Positions 55,921-64,000 of a stretch of DNA of 64,000 nucleotides are shown here, piece after piece (positions within the stretch are counted from its first letter, which is position 1; each line of letters begins with the position of its first letter). The stretch is from positions 62,001 to 126,000 of the forward strand of contig JAMWFC010000010.1 in NCBI GenBank assembly GCA_027475525.1. The letters run 5' to 3'. Below the pieces are notes generated by a model, which was not told the DNA's origin, did no database searches, and saw nothing but the letters and a program-made list of their open reading frames with translations. Origin of the DNA: Macrolepiota albuminosa (lineage: Eukaryota > Basidiomycota > Agaricomycetes > Agaricales > Agaricaceae). A program made the position numbers and the translations under genes.

Positions 55921-57660
55921 ATGGGCAGGAGAAAGATAGAAATTCAACCGATCACGGTGAGTGTTTCTCGTTTGATGCTTAGAAGACAATCGGGATTATC
56001 CCTTTTTGAACTCCCTAATTAACCTCAACCTTCCTTGCGCCTGGTGTACTTGACTAATACCTTCATATATAGCATGAAAGAAACCGCTCTGTAACTTTCC
56101 TCAAGGTAAATTATCATCTCATTCGGCCGCAATTGTTTGCTATTTTTGACCGAAATCTTGATCTTCGCACCAATTGTATTCCTGTTGGATCTTTTTTTGC
56201 GATAATCATTCTCAGCGAAAAAATGGTCTCTTCAAGAAGGCCTACGAGCTTGGGGTTCTATGCTCTGTCGACGTTGCCGTCATTGTGTTCGGTGGGTTGC
56301 CTTGTATCAATGACAGTAGGAGAGCCTTTTTGACCCTCAGAAAACATAGAGGAACGCCCAGGCCACCATGTGAAGCTCTTCCAGTACTGTTCAACGGATG
56401 TCCAAAACATCATTCAACGCCATATTCGTGTATGTTCTTCCTCTCGTTGGGACTGGAGCTTGATATTTGTTACATTAGCACGATGGGGAGAAGGATACAC
56501 GCGGTCCTGCTGACTTCACATCAGGAGCGGCAACTAAATTAGAAGAGGCAGACGTTGATATGGCCGAAGATGAGGATGATGACGAAGAAGTAGTCTCATC
56601 TCTCTCCGGAAGAGGATCAACAAAGCGGAGGGGTGATGGCCTACATCTCGACGTAAATAATTTTCACCTACGCCACCGATTCTTCCGACATTGACTTGGC
56701 CTCGTGCAGACCGACTATATGCCCCAACGCTCATTAAGTAGTCCTCACTCTTTCCCGCCAAACCCAGCGGCATCAATGATTCAGAGGCAAGGTTTTTCTC
56801 AGCGAAGCAACATGCCACAACGCCACTATGAACCGGAGAGCCATCATCCTCACATACCCACAGAAAGACATCAGATATCCCCTGTTCAATCAAAACGACC
56901 GCGAATAGGTATGGAATCACCACATACACCTACTTTGGGGATGTACAGCAACCAGCCGTTCCGGGTCCCTGGACAATCTTCGTCGCTGACACAAGCCTCG
57001 TCCCACAGTCATATGCAGACACAGCAGTCGCCTTATACCGATTACCCATCTTTTGCACCGCCTTCAAATTCACAGACATTTGGGTCTTTGCATCCAGGTA
57101 CATCGCGCGACAGATCCACGAGTGCCAGTGATCGAGCAATCGGCGGGCTGACAGGAGCACGTACCGTCTATGGAAATATTGCACCAGCTAGCACTAGTTC
57201 CAGTGGAAGAGGACCGGATTTTGGTTTCATTGGTGGCGCAGATGATGGGCGAAGGCGTTCTGCGACAACATCCAGTGCTGGGTCAAGTCTAGGTTTGGAT
57301 TGGCCATCTTCAAAAACTGGTCATATAGCACAGCCTATGGAGCGTGACCGCAGATCTGAACCGGAGAAAGAACGCCCTGTCGAGCGTACAGCATCCGGAT
57401 CCTCAGGAGGAGCGAATCCAGCGGCTGGTTCCAGTGCAGGAGGATCTGGCTGGTTGGACTTTCTATCTGGAAACGGTACTACCAGTTCTGGAGTAGCTAA
57501 TACAGGAGTACCAAGTGCTACCTCCCCAGGAGGACTCAGTTGGGAAAGAGGGTCGTCCAATCGTATACGCGCCGGTGGACCGGAGGAAGGTGCTGGGGAG
57601 ATGGATGCACTTTCGTTGTTTGGCATGAACTCTAGCGAAACGAAAAAAGACGTTGGATGA
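55921..57660 (+). CDS. MADS-box transcription factor, SRF/Rlm1-like (452 aa)
   Basis: Exons 55921-55956, 56073-56105, 56216-56291, 56341-56429, 56479-56652 and 56710-57660 join in frame. The first 60 residues are a MADS box: [43 protein letters not shown] and AVIVF, followed by the fungal extension [20 protein letters not shown]. Basic residues of the box contact CArG-type DNA and the rest forms the dimer interface. An acidic stretch ([13 protein letters not shown], about residue 130) and a Ser/Gly/Pro-rich disordered tail follow, as in other basidiomycete Rlm1/Umc1-type regulators, which act in cell-wall stress and sexual development. Several introns split the box itself. No lesion is visible. 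Confidence 0.92.
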
Positions 57661-58222
57661 CGATTGCTGAGATAAGTCGTATGCACGGGAAAATCGAGGT
57701 ACAAGGGGGTTGCCAGAACTAAATCTATGCGAGATCTTGTCATGTTTACGTAGTACAAAAACTTTGCTGATCGACGAGTCACTAATTATATTTGATTTCT
57801 CTATGAAAGTGATTATGCGTCCTGAACAACATCCTTGTTTCATCAATGGCTCTCCTATTCGCTTGGTATTTGTGAATGCTAACAACCTGTAGAGACCTAG
57901 TGTGATCAGTCTGAGTTCTGGAAACAATTCAACCCAAAAAAAATCAGTATGAGGGATGCCCAGTATTGCCAGGTGATCTCTGGATGTGTGCACTACTTTT
58001 CGCCTCCAATGCAGGCTTCAAACCGGCACGACTTCAGACATCTGATGGGCCGTTCCAATCGGACGGAATGTCGAGATCCTATCTCTTAGGTGGTTGCAGA
58101 TAACGTTTAACGCGGAGGAATTCCGGTAATTTATATAATCAATTTGGTAGACTTATACATTGAAGAACATGGTTTTAAATTTGGCCGCAAGGACTGACTT
58201 AGCTAGTTACCTTGCATCAACA
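57661..58222. other. 3' flank of the MADS-box gene; gene-free
   Basis: No ORF with support. Composition turns AT-rich after about 58100 and stays so to 61600. Confidence 0.3.
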
Positions 58223-58621
58223 TCAGACTGCACATATACAATAGCTGCCATCTATAGCAAATAGATTTATTACATTTGCTGGGATGTCTTTGGGTATTGG
58301 TTGTCCACCAAACAGCAGTCCATCATATTTCCAACATTCACCTGCTTTGCTCAAAAATCTGCAGGTAAAATAGTGATCAGAGTTGTAAATAATGTCAAAG
58401 GCTGCATGTTTGTGTGTACTACTTCTGAGTTGAATGTTTACTATTAATGAAATATCTATATTTATGGAAGGTACATCAAATACTGATAAAGGGGGCCCAG
58501 GTACATAGTGAAAGATTCTATGAACATCTGCCTGGAATCCAGAGCACAAAGAAGATATATAAATATAGTTGTTGATGATGTGAACTTGTATATTTTTTTG
58601 CCCATTATTTAACAAAATCAT
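58223..58621 (-). pseudogene. Fragment resembling the C-terminus of a UCH/Ulp-like cysteine protease
   Basis: A 132-codon ORF contains HYFTCRFLSKAGECWKYDGL, similar in pattern to the catalytic His segment (H-F-T-A-R...W..YDG) in ubiquitin-hydrolase-like domains of fungal repeat-associated proteins. The upstream catalytic Cys part is absent, so it is a fragment at most. It lies in AT-rich DNA like that of the recombinase/RecQ unit. The assignment is tentative. Confidence 0.35.
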
Positions 58622-59192
58622 CTGACAAGATTAGCTACCAAGAAACAGTTAATATACAAAGTGACTATTTATGCAAATAGGTTGTGTACAAAATACATTG
58701 AAAGATGTATGTAAAATAAAATCAATTCAATTGTAGAGGTCAATCCTTTCCCTGGAAAAAAGAGATTTATATGCTTCATTCAACAATGAATGCAGCTAGT
58801 CTCTATCTATTTGCATAATATGTGTATTGCTAGTGGGAGTACTGTTGAAAAACTTAAGTAATGTATTCAAGTATTCATTGTCCCAAGTTTTGAGCTCAGT
58901 ACTGCATTTTGCAGGAACCTTTGCATATGTACTATATTATGGTCACAAATAAGTTGCAAGTACAGCTGTCAGGATTCCAGAATATACTTAGTAAGAATAT
59001 AGTTTTAGTTATCAAATTTATGCTATTTGGAAACTAGTACTGTATTGGTATTGTTTAGTTGTCTTTTATTCAAATTTTATTTTTCTTTGTTTTTATATAT
59101 TGTAGGTGCAAAAGCACTCTTTTCTAGAATGAACATACTATTTGAGCACAATGTTGGATATACTGTCTTAGCCAGAGGCCTTGGATAGAAGT
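58622..59192. other. AT-rich non-coding stretch
   Basis: No ORF or repeat with support. It precedes the solo LTR. Confidence 0.3.
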
Positions 59193-59720
59193 TGTAAGGA
59201 CGACCTCTAGAGGCTGTGGCTCAGTCACACAGCTGACAGAGGGAGATCCAAAGTGTATTAGAGTATGTACTGACAATATCATAATAACTACTCACCTGGC
59301 AGAGGGAGATCCAAAGCGAACAAGTCTAGGGATTCCCTATGCCAGGTTGGACGCTTCTGGAGCTTCTGAAGCATGGGAAACAACTGTACAGTACGACAAA
59401 ACCTTAAAAACTCAAAAAGTGACTAACCAAACAACTGTGCAAACAAGGCAAACAAGGCAGTAAAACTCCGGACTTTGGAAGTCAGAAAGGCAAACTCTGG
59501 CTTATATAAGCAGTCTGGAAGCGGTGCTGAAGGGCCCACACTTGTCTGAATGATAGCTAAAGAACCAGAGCACCTCAAAGGCTGAGAATAGTACTAACAA
59601 ATAGTGTTGAGAGAATAGAAACAGCAAAATGAGAGAATGATAGAAGAAATAAGAAAATGAATGAAAGAAGAGTGAAGGAATAAGGAGTGAAAGAAGGAAG
59701 AAATGAGGAGTCCCCTGACA
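59193..59720 (-). repeat. Solo LTR of the gypsy family, full length (528 bp)
   Basis: In minus orientation it begins TGTCAGGGGACTCC and ends GTCGTCCTTACA, matching the 3' LTR at 20776-21159. It is flanked by GAAGT on both sides (59188-59192 and 59721-59725), a 5-bp target duplication. It keeps the TATA region CTTATATAAGC (about 59500), which the copy at 21 kb lacks. No internal sequence remains. Confidence 0.9.
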
Positions 59721-59986
59721 GAAGTAGGCCTACAATTGCCTTTAAAATTCATGTTCAAGTGAAGAGCAGGGCATTTAGCAGTAGTTCAGAATAAACAAAT
59801 AAAGGAATAGGAGAAAAAGAAGTCAGCTAAGATGTTGGTTTTCTTGATATTGGTTGTAGCTAGCTTGAAAAAGCCATTGACCTCAATCTTGAGAACTGAA
59901 ACCTTGTTGCAGGAGAAGTATATTCATAAACAATATACTTGTTAGCAAAGTAGGTTCATTTAGCATTGATGCATCACTGTACTAGC

Positions 59987-60385
59987 TGTAAAAATGACTT
60001 ATAAAGGCTATAGCTCTGTCACACTGCTAGCAGAGAGAGATCCAAACAAAGTATACAAGTTTAGAGATTTTCTGTGCCAGGACCAATGCTTCTGGGACTC
60101 CAAAAGCATAAGAAACAACTGTACAGAACAACAAAGCTTTAAAAAACTCAAAATTGCCTAAATCAAAAATTGCACAAACAAAGCAGAAAAAATCCAGACT
60201 TTGAAAGCCAAAAAGAAAAATTCTGGCTTATATAAGCTGTCTGTGTGCAGTGTTCAAGGGCCACACTTGTCTGAACAATGACTAGAGAACCTCAGAGGCT
60301 GAAATTAGTTCTGATAAATAGAGTTGAAAGAATAGAAGCAGGAAAGTAAAAGAATGACAGAAGAAATAAAGAGTCCTCTGACATT
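59987..60385 (-). repeat. Older, diverged solo LTR of the same family
   Basis: Starts (minus) TGTCAGAGGACTC and ends near GTCATTTTTACA at 59987. It shares the order of blocks, including CTTATATAAGC near 60228, but with many substitutions. Flanks CTAGC (left) and TTAGC (right) could be a decayed 5-bp target duplication. Confidence 0.75.
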
Positions 60386-60872
60386 AGCCTTTACTAAAAC
60401 AGGATAATAAAGCACTTTGCAATATTAGCAAGAGCTTTAGGATGCTAGATGGCCTATTCATATTATAAGTCTAAAACCAGGAGAGAAACATGCAGCATCT
60501 GATCATTGCTGTCAGAGAGTCAACTACTTTTATTACTCTATTCAGTATTATTATAAATTATAAAGTGCTAGAAATGCTTTTTGATTTTTTACTCCCATCA
60601 TCTCTCCTGGGATCTTAGATCTTAAAAACATAGTTAGTATATCTACATCTGCTTTACAATCTTTAAGCTCCTCTATCTCTTTATCTAGCATTCTTGCTTT
60701 CTTCTTCCTCTTTATTTCTTGGTAGACATCAAGATGCTCTCACTCTTAACTCCTGCTGCTCCTGATCCACACTGACTACAAAACACTTCTTGCAGACCAT
60801 GGCCCATTCAAATCTGTGTTAGATGCATATAAATGGCTAGAGACAAAAGATTAGATTTCTGCAACCTTCTTT
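60386..60872. other. AT-rich spacer between LTR copies
   Basis: No ORF with support. Short T-rich tracts only. Confidence 0.3.
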
Positions 60873-61360
60873 CACTCTCTATTCTTTTACTCTCCTTTCA
60901 TTCATTTTTTTATTTCTTCTGTCATTCTTTCATTTTGCTATTTCTATTCTTTTAACACTACCTGTTAGTACTATTCTTAGCCTTTGAGGTGCTCTGGTTC
61001 TTTAGCTATCATTCAGACAAGTGTGGGCCCTTCATCACTGCTTCCAGACTGCTTATATAAGCTGGAGGTTGCCTCTCTGACTTCCAAAGTCTGGAGTTTT
61101 CCTGCCTTGTTTGCACAGTTGTTTATTTAGGCAATTTTCAAGTTTTTAAGGTTTTGTTGTACTGTACAGTTGTTTCCCACACCTCAGAGGCCCCAGAAGC
61201 ATTCAACCTGACATAGGAAATCTCCAGACTTGTTCTTTTTGGATCTTCCTCTGCCAGATGAGTAGTTTTTATGATGTTGTCTGTATATACTCTACTACAC
61301 TTTGGATCTTCCTCTGCCAGCTGTGTGACTGAGCCACAGCCTCCAAAGGTTGCTCTTATA
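60873..61360 (+). repeat. Third LTR copy of the gypsy family (plus orientation)
   Basis: Blocks follow the LTR order: pyrimidine-rich start, TTAGTACTATTCTTAGCC, CTTATATAAGC (about 61053), TTTGCACAGTTG, GTACTGTACAGTTGTTTCCC and CTGTGTGACTGAGCCACAGCC, ending GCTCTTATA at 61360. The first bases are too diverged to fix the exact start. It abuts a LINE fragment. Confidence 0.8.
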
Positions 61361-61617
61361 CTGCTATCAACAACTTTCTGCCCCACAAAGCCCTGGGCCT
61401 CAACAGCATCTCTAATGTAGTCTTCAAACAATGTGTTGATGTTCTGACTGACCACTTTTATTTTATTTTCAAGGCTGTGTTTGACTTAGATGTCTACCAC
61501 TACAGCTGGCTAGAGTCTACAATGTTAATCCTCTGCAAACTGGATAAGCCTGCATACAATGTAGTGAAGGCATATAGACCAATAGGCCTTATTAACACTA
61601 TAGAAAAACTCCTCTCT

Positions 61618-61618
<1 letters not shown>
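61361..61618 (+). pseudogene. LINE reverse transcriptase fragment (older element)
   Basis: The frame reads KALGLNSISNVVFKQCVDVL, then WLESTMLILCKLDKPAYNVV and KAYRPIGLINTIEKLLS, the N-terminal blocks of a non-LTR reverse transcriptase (the K-P-Y...RPI.L segment). It stops at the poly(T) tract at 61619, so the downstream catalytic FADD-type block is missing. It was cut by the insertion of the LINE on the other strand. Confidence 0.8.

Positions 61619-61659
<41 letters not shown>
61619..61659 (-). other. 41-nt poly(T): poly(A) tail of the minus-strand LINE
   Basis: An uninterrupted run of 41 T lies between the older LINE fragment and the 3' untranslated part of the minus-strand LINE. Read on the minus strand it is a poly(A) tail, as expected from target-primed reverse transcription. 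Its purity suggests a young insertion. Confidence 0.85.
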
Positions 61660-61660
<1 letters not shown>

Positions 61661-61825
61661 TGGTTCTATAGGTCACCAGACGTATCTACATGTTGATAGC
61701 TTCTAGTTACCAGAAAAAATTTTGATGTCGTATTTGTCTGTCTTTTGAGTAATTTTATGTCGTCATCGGCCCACCTGAGGGAAATGCAAGTTACGCACGG
61801 CGTGTGGGGCTCAGGTCGTCTCTAA

Positions 61826-64000
61826 TTATCTGTTACGCCCTGGTGGGTGATCGACCCCCATACCCACTAAAACCCTCGTTGCCGACCTCCAGGCTCTCTG
61901 GGGCCTGATGTGTTCCTGTATTATGTTCGTCCATGTTCTCGCAACCAGCATTTCATTTAAAGCTCTCTTTCCGTACCTCTCTGTGTTCGTCGCGAGGCAG
62001 TCCAGTTTTATTCTTCCCCCGAGGGCTTTTTGCCACTTCCTTTCCACTTCCTCTTTCGTGGGCGCTCTTTCGGGGTCCGACCCCTTCTGTATCTGCCAGT
62101 TGCACCTAATCTTCCATATTAGTCTGGCCGATTCCGTTATGGCGATTCAATACATCCTGCTCCCAGGCTCTGTCGTCTTGCCATTATCATGCTTGGGTTT
62201 CGCTAGGCCGCAGCCCAGAATCAGTTCCAGGCTGGGGTTCATCCATTGGATGCCTCTTTTCTCGCACAGTAATCTTGTGAGTTTCCATACAGTCTCTTGG
62301 CCCGTTGCCTTGCATTCTGTTAGGATGTGGTCCATGTCCTCCGTGACACCGCATGTATGGCACATACTTCTGGTTTCATAGTTCGGTATTTTTTCCCAGT
62401 ACTCACATATTTTGTAGGCACTATGCATTGCCTTCCACATGAAGGCTCTGGACTCCTTCGTTATTGCCTTGTCCTTCAGGGACCTCCATAGATTCCTGTC
62501 CGTAGGTAATTCACCATTTACGTCTTTCAGTGCCCACCTGGCCTTGTCTAGGTTTATTAAGGTCACTCTCCTAGTAGGGCGGGTTTTTCTTTCTATTATG
62601 CCTTTGTAAAGGAGTGCCTGTGAGGCGGTGCACAGTTTTGCTCCTGATATGTAGAGTCCTTCTATCGGAGCCGTGTCTATGTGGGGGCCGCCTTGTGATT
62701 GGGCGCCCCTTTTAGCTAGCTCGTCTGCCTTTTCATTACCTTCAATGCCACTATGGCCTTTGACTTTTGTTAGGACGGTCGGTCCCGTTCTCTTCCTGAG
62801 GTATGACGCAGTGGCCTGCAGTATCTTCCTATTTTCCACCCCAATCCAACCTATATCTTTGTAGTGCGTCAGAGACTTAGTGAGTCCATCAATGGTTATC
62901 TTAGAGTCACTCAGGATTTCCAGGTGGTCAGATGGGTCTGTATTTTTCGCTGCTATTAGCATGGCTAGGGCTTCGCCAGCGTTATTTGATTGGCGCAGGT
63001 GTTTTGGCACTCTCCTTGCTATATTTCTGGTGTCTCCGTCCCCGTACCATGCTCCAGCCCCCACTTGGGCATTTTTGTAGCCGTTGTTCAGGCATGATCC
63101 GTCCATGTAGACTTGTGTCCATTGGGGGGCTCCTGTCCCCTGTGTTTCATTAGCCTGTCTGGGGTCTTCAGTGTGAGTCATATTATCTGTTTCGGGGTTC
63201 TTTTCATCCACAAAGATCCGGAAGTACTCCCCTAGGGATGACCCTGTCGGTATGTCTTGACTGAATAGGGTGGAGTTTTCGTTCCTTAGTTTGTCCCTAA
63301 TCCTTTCATCGATTTGTGTCTTACTGAGTTCGACCAGGTTCAGGGGGTCCCAGATCTTGTTCAGTCTTTTCAAGAGCTTTCTCACGCCAATGCCACATTT
63401 GTGAGGGTTTCTACATCCATTTTCCCTCAGCTCCTTACAACTTGTGCATTTGCAGTTTTTTCTTGGCCTATGGCTTGTGTTGAGGACACTGTTTGTTTGT
63501 TTGATCAGGTCTAGTAGTTCACCCACTGTCTTGATGTTATGGTTTCTTCAATGGCACTTTGCGGCTATTGTATTGTATCCTGGGTTCTTCAGGTCTGCCA
63601 TGCCTGCATGATACCATATGGGCATGTCCAATTTCGGCTTGGGCTTTATATTAACCGGTGAGACGGACAGCTTGTGTTTTTTTGCAGTGTTCAGCATCGA
63701 TCTGAGCGAATGTGGGAGGCCTCTTTCGCCCTCCCTGGTACTCGCGGTCAGGGTTTGAAGGAAGATGTTGTGGTATGTCCCATCGTCTTGGAGCTTCCAC
63801 TTCTTCTTTAGGCTTATATGTATCAAGGAGTCTGCTATTTTCGCCCAGGTGGGCCTTGTCTCAGACAGGTCCAGGAATCTTTTGGCCTTCATCAGCTCTA
63901 TAGCCTCATTTCTTGTTTTGATGTCTAGGAGTTTCTTTCCTCCCTCCTCGATGGGTCTTATCAGGGTTTCCATACCCACCGTTGGGTGTGTTATTTCTCC
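61826..64000 (-). pseudogene. LINE ORF2 C-terminal part: RNase H and RT-type zinc finger, two in-frame TGA codons
   Basis: The frame enters from the right edge (reads THPTVGMETLIRPIEEGGKK) and continues to TAA or TAG near 61826. It includes LLDIKTRNEAIELMKAKRFL, typical of the region after the reverse transcriptase; an RNase H domain with YMDGSCLNNG, NAGEALAMLIA, LEILSDSKITIDG and KVKGHSGIEGNEKADELAKR; and a Cys/His finger CHTCGVTEDMDHILTEC. The enzyme would copy element RNA and remove it from the hybrid. TGA codons at 63548-63550 (after AAKCH) and at 62147-62149 (after SRMY) interrupt an otherwise open frame. The reverse transcriptase core lies beyond 64000. A 3' untranslated stretch of about 165 bp and the poly(A) tail follow. 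Confidence 0.88.

Overview
The window looks like nuclear DNA of a mushroom-forming basidiomycete (Agaricomycetes). Introns are about 50 bp and frequent. It carries a fungal HsbA-type secreted protein, an A1 aspartic protease with a C-terminal membrane anchor, a fungal MADS-box factor, a Ty3/gypsy chromovirus and a LINE with an RNase H tail. It is an accessory, transposon-rich region with few intact host genes and many decayed gene copies.

Layout. 1-3141 (-): an AT-rich, intact, multi-exon gene of unknown function, cut by the left edge. 3.5-8.0 kb: GC-richer debris with a broken COP9 signalosome subunit 3 copy and two hairpin-bearing tRNA-like repeats. 8338-13824 (-): an AT-rich 10-exon gene whose ten exons join in one frame of 1677 codons. 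It encodes C2H2 fingers, an OrsD-type zinc finger, a domain with the residue pattern of a tyrosine recombinase, and a RecQ helicase; one in-frame TAG interrupts it. Its upstream side (14.0-15.0 kb) is an array of AGCTTGGCC palindromes. 15.0-21.2 kb (+): a decayed Ty3/gypsy element. 23.7-30.5 kb and 39.0-40.5 kb: duplicated and inverted copies of an HsbA gene and an aspartic protease gene. 32.7-34.0 kb (-): a seven-helix membrane protein gene with probable damage. 36.2-36.5 kb: a foldback element. 36.6-37.8 kb: a kinesin-14 pseudogene. 42.0-42.7 kb: a damaged Vti1-like SNARE. 47.5-57.7 kb: the host-gene-like stretch, with three intact genes (424 aa, 502 aa and a 452-aa MADS-box protein) and a four-helix membrane protein gene. 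58.2-64.0 kb: AT-rich repeats with a UCH/Ulp-like fragment, three further LTRs of the gypsy family, and a LINE (-) with a 41-nt poly(T) that interrupts an older LINE fragment.

The most interesting object is the 8.3-15.0 kb unit. A helicase, zinc fingers and a recombinase-like domain in one polypeptide, next to a palindrome array, would make sense as a self-mobilising or telomere-associated element. This is inference; the residue pattern is visible, activity is not. A second result concerns data quality: five direct tandem duplications of exactly 77 bp occur in unrelated places, which points to assembly overlaps of k=77 and not to biology.
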